Assembly (NCBI GenBank): GCA_029934195.1
Contig: JAOZMQ010000005.1
Coordinates: 13,627-27,756, forward strand
Source of the DNA: Candidatus Cloacimonadota bacterium
Lineage (GTDB): Bacteria; Cloacimonadota; Cloacimonadia; Cloacimonadales; JAOZMQ01
Reading direction: 5' to 3'
DNA: 14,130 bases
Positions 1-6,351 of this stretch are shown in pieces. Within the stretch, counting starts at the first letter, position 1; each line of letters begins with the position of its first letter. The notes beneath the pieces are model-generated. The model was given only the letters and a program-made list of their open reading frames with translations. It ran no database searches and was not told where the DNA came from. The position numbers were made by a program, and so were the translations under genes.

Positions 1-36
1 ACTCGTTTTACTTTAAAAACGTACTCGTTTTACTTT
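1..36. repeat. Two copies of a 14-bp direct repeat at the window edge
   Basis: ACTCGTTTTACTTT occurs at 1-14 and again at 23-36, giving a 22-bp period. The 8 bases between the copies, together with the second copy, form a short hairpin (AAAACG at 16-21, CGTTTT at 26-31). The array may continue left of the window. It lies downstream of the minus-strand gene at 164..349 and could contribute to its transcript end, but the stem is weak. Nothing else recognisable lies between 37 and 163. Confidence 0.5.
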
Positions 37-163
37 GAGGTCAGTAATCCTAAACATATTCTATATTTTCTATTTATGGCATTACTTTTGTAGCTTCAGA
101 ACTCCAAATATCAACGATTTTCAAGTAGAAATAAATGTTTCATTTCAAAGGCAGGATTTAATG

Positions 164-349
164 TTATTTTAAAAATTTATCAACTAATGGACTTAGAAAC
201 ATATTTCCAAGAACAGCACCTATTATCACGTTTGACCAAACGTTAGATGTTAGAGATCAGCCACCGGAATTGCATCCAATAAATTTATAATACAAGTATC
301 CTAAAAATGCACCAACAAGATATGTAATTATCAATAAAATAATTTTCAT
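164..349 (-). CDS. Putative small membrane selenoprotein (DUF6132-like), UGA = Sec31
   Basis: The frame runs from ATG (349) to TAA (166-164), 61 codons with one internal TGA at 259-257 (codon 31). A Shine-Dalgarno AAAGGAG lies 7 nt before the ATG, and the gene starts 18 nt after the rsmE stop, so the two are probably co-transcribed. The product has a hydrophobic segment at about residues 3-21, a loop G25-C26-N-S-G-G-U31-S-L-T-S-N36, and a second hydrophobic segment at about 39-56. From memory, small DUF6132-type membrane proteins carry G-C-x-S-G-x-C-P-I-T-S in the same place; the UGA falls on the second cysteine. After the UGA the frame stays open and family-like (T-S-N, then G-A, then G). 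A SECIS-like hairpin follows at the right distance. The inferred product is an inner-membrane protein with a Cys-x4-Sec redox or metal-binding pair; its biochemical role is unknown. The alternative is a nonsense-mutated Cys gene (TGT/TGC to TGA). Confidence 0.8.
228..249 (-). promoter_or_regulatory. Bacterial SECIS-like hairpin downstream of UGA
   Basis: Read on the minus strand, ACGTTT (243-238) pairs perfectly with AAACGT (233-228) around the 4-nt loop GGTC (237-234). A short lower helix, ATC (249-247) with GAT (227-225), can form with a 2-nt bulge on the 5' side. Nineteen nucleotides separate the UGA (259-257) from the loop. Bacterial SECIS elements recruit SelB through a stem-loop about 16-37 nt after the UGA, with a G at the start of the apical loop; the E. 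coli fdhF loop also contains GGUC. The element overlaps coding codons 36-41. Confidence 0.7.
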
Positions 350-367
350 AAAGAATCTCCTTTTGTT

Positions 368-1105
368 TTAATAATATTCTCGATTATTTGAAAGTAAAAG
401 ATGAACCAATTGTGAAACAGACGAAATAGCAGCTGTTTCCGCTCTCGTAATGTGATTCCCAAGAGAAAATTGTGATAGATTTTTTGATTTAAAAAAAGTA
501 AATTCTTCGTCAGAGAAGCCACCTTCTGGTCCAATAAAGATACAAATTGGTTTCTCTCCAAAAGATTCTTTGTAATCAAAAATAATTTTGTCTTTCTCCA
601 TTTCAGAAGCTACAAATAACTGACAATCAGTTTTCTCAAAAGATTCTATAAGTGGAAATAAATTTTTTACAGGATGGATAATAGGAAGAAAAGCATTGTC
701 ACATTGCTTAATAGCTGCGATAGAAATTTTCTCAAATTTTTCAATTGTATTTTTAGTACATTTTCGCACCGTTCGAATTGATTCAAAAGGAAAAAATTCT
801 TTGACTCCTAATTCCGATAACTTCTCAACAATCAAAAAATCATGTTTATTTTTTAATAAAGAAAAAGCAACACAAATACGAGGATTTGTAACCGTTTTTT
901 CATCAAAATTTATGATTGCACATGAAATGTTTTTTTTTGATTGATCAATTATATTTGCTTTTGCAAGAAGTCCTTTTCCATTATTGAGAAGGATATTATC
1001 CCCAATTTTTTTTTTAAAGACATTTCTTATATGATGAAATTCTTCCCCTGAAATCGTAACTTGATTCTCTGTTTTTTTTAATAATGGTAGATAAAAGCTT
1101 GGCAT
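368..1105 (-). CDS. rsmE: 16S rRNA m3U1498 methyltransferase RsmE
   Basis: RsmE is a SPOUT-class, SAM-dependent methyltransferase that methylates N3 of U1498 in 16S rRNA. The C-terminal knot motifs are clear: I-G-P-E-G-G-F-S, then S-L-G-N-H-I-T-R-A-E-T-A-A. The N-terminal part (G-E-E-F-H-H-I-R-N-V) is the usual PUA-like RNA-binding domain. I chose the ATG at 1105 (245 aa, start M-P-S-F-Y-L-P). The upstream in-frame ATG at 1135 lies inside a terminator hairpin, and its ten extra residues do not resemble the family; GGA sits 5 nt before the chosen ATG. The gene follows dnaJ, as in many bacteria where rsmE trails the dnaK operon, although prmA, often found between them, is absent. Confidence 0.95.
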   Translation of the reverse strand: MPSFYLPLLKKTENQVTISGEEFHHIRNVFKKKIGDNILLNNGKGLLAKANIIDQSKKNISCAIINFDEKTVTNPRICVAFSLLKNKHDFLIVEKLSELGVKEFFPFESIRTVRKCTKNTIEKFEKISIAAIKQCDNAFLPIIHPVKNLFPLIESFEKTDCQLFVASEMEKDKIIFDYKESFGEKPICIFIGPEGGFSDEEFTFFKSKNLSQFSLGNHITRAETAAISSVSQLVHLLLSNNREYY

Positions 1106-1116
1106 AATATTCCATA

Positions 1117-1147
1117 AAAAATTGCCTGATCCCAAAATGAATCAGGC
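1117..1147 (-). terminator. Intrinsic terminator between dnaJ and rsmE
   Basis: On the minus strand GCCTGAT (1147-1141) and ATCAGGC (1130-1124) form a perfect 7-bp stem with a 10-nt loop, followed by AATTTTTT. It starts 8 nt after the dnaJ stop and ends about 10 nt before the rsmE ATG. It should reduce read-through into rsmE, or rsmE may have a promoter inside dnaJ. Confidence 0.8.
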
Positions 1148-1155
1148 TTAATGTT

Positions 1156-2310
1156 TTAAGTAAAAAAAGTTTTTAATTTTTCAAAAAAATTTTTACTTGG
1201 TTTCATTTGTTTTTCACTATCAAATTTTGCTAATTTTTCAAAAAGTTCTTTTTCTACAGGAGTAACTTTTGTAGGAGTTATAACTAAAACTCTTACAAAT
1301 AAATCACCTTTGTAGCCACCATTCACATCTGGAAGCCCTTGAGAACGTAATCTAAAGATTTTCCCTGATTGTGTTCCGGCTGGAATTTTCATTTTTGCTC
1401 TACCTTTGATAGTCGGAACAAATACTTCCGCACCAAGAGTAGCTTGTGAAAAACTAATTGGAAATTCACAAATAAGGTTGTTTCCTTCTCTATCAAAAAC
1501 ATCATCTTCTTTTTCGTGAATTAAAACAAGAATGTCTCCATTTTGTCCACCACGTCTTCCAGCATTTCCTTGCCCTCTAAGTCGAATATATTGACCTTCT
1601 GCTACACCGGCTGGAACGCTGAAATTAATCGTTTTTGTAGTCGCTGTTCGACCTTCTCCCATACATTTAGTACAACGAGATGTAATTTTAGAACCTTCTC
1701 CATGACAAGTCGGACAGGCTACAACAGTTGCCATTTGACCAAGAAGAGTTCTTCTCATTTGACGAACTTGCCCGGTACCATGACATTGTGGACATGTTGT
1801 TGTTTTACCATCAGCAGAACCGGTTCCATTACACTTTTTACAATTTTCTTTAACATTTATTTTGATTTTCTTTTCAACACCATCAGCCACTTCTTTGATT
1901 GAAAGTGAAAGAGCTATCTGTAAGTCTTCACCTTTATTTCTTGATGATCTTCCATGACCTCTTCCGCCATGACCACCACCAAAAAATGACTCAAAAATAC
2001 TGCTAAATCCATCACCAAAAATATCAGAAAAATCAGATGCATGAGAAAAGTTATCCCAACTAAATCCACCACCACCAAATGCACCATCTAATCCGGAATG
2101 TCCATATTGATCATAGCGATTTTTTTTATTTTCATCGCTCAAAACTTCATAAGCTTCTGATGCTTCTTTAAATTTTTCTTCCGCTTCAGGATTCCCTTGA
2201 TTTTTATCAGGATGATATTTCATGGCAAGCTTACGATACGATTTTTTTATCGTAGCTGCATCAGCATTTTTATCAATTCCCAGTACTTCGTAATAATCTC
2301 TTTTTGCCAT
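1156..2310 (-). CDS. dnaJ: Chaperone DnaJ (Hsp40)
   Basis: DnaJ stimulates the DnaK ATPase and delivers unfolded clients. It is a complete type I protein of 384 aa. The J domain occupies residues 1-70 with the HPD motif at 33-35, followed by a Gly/Phe-rich region at about 75-125. The zinc-binding domain contains four C-x-x-C-x-G-x-G repeats (C-K-K-C-N-G-T-G, C-P-Q-C-H-G-T-G, C-P-T-C-H-G-E-G, C-T-K-C-M-G-E-G), and the C-terminal substrate-binding beta domains follow. AAGGA sits about 5 nt before the ATG. The gene lies 113 nt downstream of dnaK, separated by two hairpins. Confidence 0.98.
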   Translation of the reverse strand: MAKRDYYEVLGIDKNADAATIKKSYRKLAMKYHPDKNQGNPEAEEKFKEASEAYEVLSDENKKNRYDQYGHSGLDGAFGGGGFSWDNFSHASDFSDIFGDGFSSIFESFFGGGHGGRGHGRSSRNKGEDLQIALSLSIKEVADGVEKKIKINVKENCKKCNGTGSADGKTTTCPQCHGTGQVRQMRRTLLGQMATVVACPTCHGEGSKITSRCTKCMGEGRTATTKTINFSVPAGVAEGQYIRLRGQGNAGRRGGQNGDILVLIHEKEDDVFDREGNNLICEFPISFSQATLGAEVFVPTIKGRAKMKIPAGTQSGKIFRLRSQGLPDVNGGYKGDLFVRVLVITPTKVTPVEKELFEKLAKFDSEKQMKPSKNFFEKLKTFFT

Positions 2311-2341
2311 ATTTCCTTCTTAAACTTTTATAATAAAACAG

Positions 2342-2371
2342 AAGATTGTCTCAAAAATTTGAGACAATCTT
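2342..2371. terminator. 14-bp perfect inverted repeat between dnaK and dnaJ
   Basis: AAGATTGTCTCAAA (2342-2355) is exactly complementary to TTTGAGACAATCTT (2358-2371), with only 2 nt between the arms (about 4 in practice). Runs of T lie on both sides, so it can act as a bidirectional terminator or as an mRNA stability or processing hairpin. On the minus strand it lies between dnaK and dnaJ and would lower dnaJ relative to dnaK. Confidence 0.7.
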
Positions 2372-2394
2372 ACAATTTTTATCTTATAGGTTTT

Positions 2395-2412
2395 CTCGAA
2401 TATAAATTCGAG
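2395..2412. terminator. Second hairpin just after dnaK
   Basis: CTCGAAT (2395-2401) and ATTCGAG (2406-2412) form a perfect 7-bp stem with a 4-nt loop, starting 11 nt beyond the dnaK stop on the minus strand and followed by AAAACC. Without a T-tract it looks more like a 3'-end protecting or processing stem than a terminator. Confidence 0.5.
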
Positions 2413-2423
2413 TTTATTGTTTA

Positions 2424-4394
2424 TTAGTCATCAACTACTTCAAAGTCTGCATCAACCGGACCATCTTTTTTAGGTTGTTCCTGTTGCTGTTGTTGCTGTC
2501 CCATATTGTTAGGATCAAAACCCGCACCATCTGGAGCAGCTTGCGGACCTTGTTGACCTTGTCCGGCAGCCTGTTCTTTTTGCATATTTTGATACATTAT
2601 CTCACCAATTTTTTGAGCTTTTTTTGCTAACTCTTCTTTCGCAGCATCAAATTCTTCTTTTGTTGATGATTTTGCTAATTTTTCTTTAGCTTCTTTAATC
2701 CCTTCTTCAACCTGCTTCTTTTCTTCTTCTGTAAGCTTATCGCCATATTCTTTAACACTTTTTTCAGTCGAGAAAATCAGTGCGTCAAGATCATTTTTAG
2801 ATGCGATATTTTCTTTATTTTTTTTGTCTTCATCAGCATGAGCTTCTGCATCTTTGACCATTCTATCAATTTCTTCTTCACTTAATGAACCTGTTCTTTC
2901 AATTTTAATTGACTGTTCTTTACCTGTACTTTTGTCTTTTGCAGCAACATGCATAATTCCGTTAGCATCAATATCGAAACTTACTTCAATCTGTGGAGTT
3001 CCTCGTGGAGCCGGTGGAATTCCTACAAGATCAAATTTCCCTAAAGTTCTATTATCTGATGCCATTGATCGTTCACCTTGAAGAACGTGAATAGAAACTG
3101 CATTTTGATTATCAGCAGCTGTACTAAAAACTTGACTTTTCTTGGTTGGAATTGTTGTGTTTCTTTCTATAAGAGTTGTCATAACTCCACCAAGAGTTTC
3201 TATTCCGAGAGAAAGTGGAGTAACATCAAGAAGAAGAATATCGTTAAGATCTTCATCACCGGATAGAATTCCACCTTGAATAGCAGCACCAACAGAAACA
3301 ACTTCATCTGGATTTACGTTTTGAGAAGGTTTTCTTCCAAAGAATTTCTCTACTGCTTCTTGAACAGCTGGAACACGGGTACTTCCACCAACAAGAAGGA
3401 TTTCATTTATATCGGAAATTGAAAGTTTTGCATCTTTCAAAGCAAGACGACAAGGTTCGATTGAACGTTCAATAAGGGAGTTTATCATTCTATTGAATTC
3501 AGCTCTGCTAAGATCAAGGTTCAAATGTTTAGGACCTGAAGCATCAGCTGTAATAAAAGGAAGATTAATATTTGTACTTTGTGTACCTGAAAGCTCGATT
3601 TTTGCTTTTTCAGCAGCTTCTTTTAATCTCTGCATTGCCATAGGATCTCTTGAAAGATCAACAGCTTCTGTTTTTTTGAATTCACTTACTAACCAATCCA
3701 TTATAATTTTATCAATATCATCGCCACCAAGATGAGTATCTCCGTGAGTTGAAAGAACTTCTACAACACCTTCGGCAATATCAAGTATGGAAATATCAAA
3801 TGTACCGCCACCGAGATCATAAACTGCAACTTTTTCTTCTTTATTACTCTGAAGTCCATAAGCAAGAGCTGCTGCTGTTGGCTCGTTGATAATTCTTTTA
3901 ACTTCTAATCCTGCGATTTTTCCGGCATCTTTTGTTGCTTGTCTTTGAGCATCATTAAAATAAGCTGGAACCGTAATAACTGCTTCACTTACTTTAGTTC
4001 CAAGATATGATTCTGCTGTTTCTTTCATTTTTTGCAAAACAAGAGCCGAGATTTCTTGAGGAGAGAAGTTTTTATTTTCTACATCGACATGAACGACAAC
4101 TTCATTATGTTTTCCACCTCTAATATCGTAATTTACGGAAGAAATTTCAGAGCTAACTTCATTAAGTTGTCTCCCAATAAATCTTTTGATTGAAGAAATT
4201 GTGTTTTTATGGTTTGTAATTGCTTGTCTTTTAGCTAATTGACCGACCAATCTTTGTTGATCTTTTGTGAAAGCTACAACTGATGGAGTTGTTCTTGTAC
4301 CTTCAGCATTTGCGATAACTATAGGTTTTCCACCTTCCATTACACTCACGCATGAGTTTGTTGTGCCTAAGTCTATTCCGATTATTTTACTCAT
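2424..4394 (-). CDS. dnaK: Chaperone DnaK (Hsp70)
   Basis: This is the ATP-dependent cytosolic Hsp70 chaperone, complete at 656 aa. The nucleotide-binding domain opens with I-G-I-D-L-G-T-T-N-S-C and carries V-Y-D-L-G-G-G-T-F-D-I-S and L-V-G-G-S-T-R-V-P. The linker and start of the substrate-binding domain show L-L-D-V-T-P-L-S-L-G-I-E-T-L-G-G. The C-terminus has a Gln-rich stretch and ends with D-A-D-F-E-V-V-D-D, the acidic tail typical of bacterial DnaK. GGAG lies 7 nt before the ATG, which overlaps the grpE stop by one base (TAATG), indicating translational coupling. Confidence 0.99.
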   Translation of the reverse strand: MSKIIGIDLGTTNSCVSVMEGGKPIVIANAEGTRTTPSVVAFTKDQQRLVGQLAKRQAITNHKNTISSIKRFIGRQLNEVSSEISSVNYDIRGGKHNEVVVHVDVENKNFSPQEISALVLQKMKETAESYLGTKVSEAVITVPAYFNDAQRQATKDAGKIAGLEVKRIINEPTAAALAYGLQSNKEEKVAVYDLGGGTFDISILDIAEGVVEVLSTHGDTHLGGDDIDKIIMDWLVSEFKKTEAVDLSRDPMAMQRLKEAAEKAKIELSGTQSTNINLPFITADASGPKHLNLDLSRAEFNRMINSLIERSIEPCRLALKDAKLSISDINEILLVGGSTRVPAVQEAVEKFFGRKPSQNVNPDEVVSVGAAIQGGILSGDEDLNDILLLDVTPLSLGIETLGGVMTTLIERNTTIPTKKSQVFSTAADNQNAVSIHVLQGERSMASDNRTLGKFDLVGIPPAPRGTPQIEVSFDIDANGIMHVAAKDKSTGKEQSIKIERTGSLSEEEIDRMVKDAEAHADEDKKNKENIASKNDLDALIFSTEKSVKEYGDKLTEEEKKQVEEGIKEAKEKLAKSSTKEEFDAAKEELAKKAQKIGEIMYQNMQKEQAAGQGQQGPQAAPDGAGFDPNNMGQQQQQQEQPKKDGPVDADFEVVDD

Positions 4395-5017
4395 TATAAT
4401 TCTCCTTTTTTTTGTTTTTTTAGTTTTTCTGTTTGTTCTAATTTTACTCCATTAGACACTGCTACTTTTGCCGGTCTAATAATTTTATCATTCATCGAAT
4501 ACCCATTTTGAATAACAGCTGCGATAAAATTTTCTTCATATTCAGAAGGTATGTGCGTAAGTGCTTCATGAAAAGATGGATCAAACTCTTTTCCAAGAGA
4601 ATCCATCTTTTTAACTCCTTCTTTTTTTAATATGTTTTCTAATTGCGAATAAATCATTTCAACCCCTTTCAAAAAAGAATCAAATTGATGGTCTTTTTCT
4701 CCAGTCTGAATTGCTCTTTCGAAATTATCAACGACATCGCATAATTGCAATACAAGACGCTGAGTCGCATTCTTAATCCACGAAGCTTTTTCTTGATTTG
4801 ATCGTCTTCGGAAATTTTCAAATTCAGCAGCTTTTCTTAATAATTTATTTTTAAGCTCAAGAATTTCTTTTTCAGCATCTGATAGTTTTTCTTCGATAGT
4901 TGGTTCTTTTTTTTCTTCAGTTTCGACATCAGATTGTTTAGAAGCAGGAATTTCTTCTTGTTTTTTATCATCATCTTTTGTTTTGATTTTTTCTTTTTTG
5001 TTTAATTTAGAGACCAT
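4394..5017 (-). CDS. grpE: Nucleotide exchange factor GrpE
   Basis: GrpE releases ADP from DnaK and acts as a dimer. The 207-aa protein has a charged, Lys/Glu-rich N-terminal tail (about 1-45), a long coiled-coil helix containing L-L-R-K-A-A-E-F-E-N-F-R-R-R, and a C-terminal beta domain with the signature around N-G-Y-S-M-N-D-K-I-I-R-P-A-K-V-A-V. The start overlaps the end of hrcA by 11 bases and the stop touches dnaK, so it is an internal operon gene. The start is the less certain end because no good Shine-Dalgarno sits close to the ATG. Confidence 0.95.
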   Translation of the reverse strand: MVSKLNKKEKIKTKDDDKKQEEIPASKQSDVETEEKKEPTIEEKLSDAEKEILELKNKLLRKAAEFENFRRRSNQEKASWIKNATQRLVLQLCDVVDNFERAIQTGEKDHQFDSFLKGVEMIYSQLENILKKEGVKKMDSLGKEFDPSFHEALTHIPSEYEENFIAAVIQNGYSMNDKIIRPAKVAVSNGVKLEQTEKLKKQKKGEL

Positions 5018-6062
5018 ATTGAGGTACCATCATTCCTTTTTTTGTAGTATCGGTAATTGTTTTTGCAATATCCCGAATAATGGGAATATTCTTTAAATAG
5101 TCCATTCTTACCGGAGCTAAAATTCCAAGATAACCGGGTACTCCGAAAATTTCATATTTTGAATAGATAAGCACAAAATTATACCACTCCATTCGACCAA
5201 ATTCTTCACCAAAAACAATATGATACGGTTTCTTTTTTTTATTTTTTTCCATTACATTAATTAAATAATCATGTCTTTGCATAAGATCGAGAAAAACAAG
5301 AATATTTTTTTTAGAATCAAATTCCGGTTGTTCTAAAAAACTAATATTCCCATCAAAATGAATGTAGTAATTGCTAATTTCCAATAGAGCTTTATTCAAT
5401 TCTTGTAAAAATAAACTCAATAATTTGTTTTCCTGATTCATTTTTTTTGACATTTTTTCAAGATGAGTATTCATTATATCAAAGATTCTCAAACCCATGA
5501 ACTCTTCGTTTGCATAGCGTACTAATACTTTTAGTTGTTGTTCTGATATATCATAATCACAGTTCAAAATAACTGTTTTATCTAATCCAGAATCAAGACT
5601 CACAACAAAAAGAAGTTTATTGTGAGCAATTTTAAAGACTTCGATTTTTCTTAAAAAGCCATACGACATTTCCGGTTCTGCAACAAAACTTAATTGATCG
5701 GTCTCTTTTGCAAGAATTTGCATAATATAATGTAATGCAAGTGGAGTATCTTTGTAATTTTTAGCAAGAAATTCTCTAATAAAATCACTTTTTTCATAAC
5801 TAATAGTTTTAACTTCTTCTTCGATTTGTTCGGTATAATCTCGAAATCCTTGCAAAGTTGGGATTCTGCCTGCAGAAGTATGAGGTTGATAAATTAGATT
5901 TTTCTTTTCAAGTTTGTGAAGATCAATTCTGATAGTAGCTGGACTAACAGAAGGGATATAATTTTTACAAATAACCCTTGAAGACACTGTCTCATTGGTT
6001 TTAATGTAATCTACAACCAAAGATTTCAATACCAATTTTTCTCTCATCACATTTTTTTTCAT
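5007..6062 (-). CDS. hrcA: Heat-inducible transcription repressor HrcA
   Basis: HrcA represses the dnaK operon by binding CIRCE; GroEL assists its folding, so free chaperone capacity sets repression. The N-terminal winged helix-turn-helix is visible (S-S-R-V-I-C-K, S-P-A-T-I-R-I-D-L-H-K-L-E), followed by the family motif Q-P-H-T-S-A-G-R-I-P-T and a GAF-like regulatory domain with N-C-D-Y-D and a C-terminal V-P-G-Y-L-G-I-L-A-P-V-R-M-D-Y motif. I chose the ATG at 6062 (351 aa) because AGGAG lies 6 nt upstream; a longer TTG start at 6083 would begin inside the operator. It is the first gene of the operon and is autoregulated. Confidence 0.96.
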   Translation of the reverse strand: MKKNVMREKLVLKSLVVDYIKTNETVSSRVICKNYIPSVSPATIRIDLHKLEKKNLIYQPHTSAGRIPTLQGFRDYTEQIEEEVKTISYEKSDFIREFLAKNYKDTPLALHYIMQILAKETDQLSFVAEPEMSYGFLRKIEVFKIAHNKLLFVVSLDSGLDKTVILNCDYDISEQQLKVLVRYANEEFMGLRIFDIMNTHLEKMSKKMNQENKLLSLFLQELNKALLEISNYYIHFDGNISFLEQPEFDSKKNILVFLDLMQRHDYLINVMEKNKKKKPYHIVFGEEFGRMEWYNFVLIYSKYEIFGVPGYLGILAPVRMDYLKNIPIIRDIAKTITDTTKKGMMVPQYGL

Positions 6063-6076
6063 TTCAAACTCCTGAT

Positions 6077-6103
6077 TTAGCAAACAGCAACAATGACTGC
6101 TAA
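6077..6103. promoter_or_regulatory. CIRCE operator (HrcA binding site)
   Basis: TTAGCAAAC, 9 nt, GACTGCTAA. The consensus is TTAGCACTC-N9-GAGTGCTAA, so the left half matches 7/9 and the right half 8/9, with exact spacing. It lies between the promoter and the Shine-Dalgarno of hrcA, the usual position for HrcA autoregulation. Confidence 0.9.
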
Positions 6104-6111
6104 TTTATGAC

Positions 6112-6139
6112 AATCTATAATTTCCTTGAAAGTTGTCAA
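6112..6139 (-). promoter_or_regulatory. Promoter of the hrcA-grpE-dnaK-dnaJ operon
   Basis: On the minus strand a consensus -35 box TTGACA (6139-6134) is followed by a -10-like TAGATT (6117-6112, 16-nt spacer) or TATAGA (6119-6114, 14-nt spacer). Transcription would start at or just before the CIRCE operator. The -35 is a perfect match; the -10 is less certain. Confidence 0.6.
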
Positions 6140-6159
6140 TCTAAAAATGAGACTGCTAA
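6133..6159. promoter_or_regulatory. Possible second, degenerate CIRCE over the -35 box
   Basis: GACTGCTAA at 6151-6159 is identical to the right half of the main CIRCE. At the correct 9-nt spacing the left arm reads TTGTCAATC (6/9 to consensus), and it contains the complement of the TTGACA -35 box. Binding here would block RNA polymerase directly. The left arm is weak, so this may be only a half site. Confidence 0.4.
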
Positions 6160-6267
6160 TCTTTTTTTTTATTTATCTGTCTCTTTTGTACTTTTCGAGA
6201 GTATATTTATTTTTTAAATCACAAAAAAATAATGAATAATTAGAGTCATATGTTCTAAGAATTTAGT

Positions 6268-6298
6268 TCTTTTGAGATTTTTCAAAAGACTTTTTTTT
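6268..6298 (+). terminator. Intrinsic terminator or attenuator upstream of the UvrC-like gene
   Basis: TCTTTTGA (6268-6275) and TCAAAAGA (6282-6289) form an 8-bp stem with a 6-nt loop, followed by C and eight T. It reads in the plus direction, 53 nt before the next start codon. No plus-strand gene precedes it, so it would end a leader, a small RNA, or transcription antisense to the heat-shock operon. Confidence 0.65.
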
Positions 6299-6351
6299 AT
6301 CTGTAATTGATTTTGATTGACATCAAATTTTATCAATTTGTTCTGTCGCTT

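Noticed and set aside
1..36. CRISPR array at the left edge
   Set aside because: Only two 14-bp copies with an 8-bp gap; repeat and spacer are far too short.
1105..1135. Longer rsmE starting at ATG 1135
   Set aside because: The extra ten residues are encoded by the terminator hairpin and do not resemble the family; ATG 1105 has a GGA nearby.
6062..6083. hrcA starting at TTG 6083
   Set aside because: That start lies inside the CIRCE operator and upstream of the AGGAG that serves ATG 6062.
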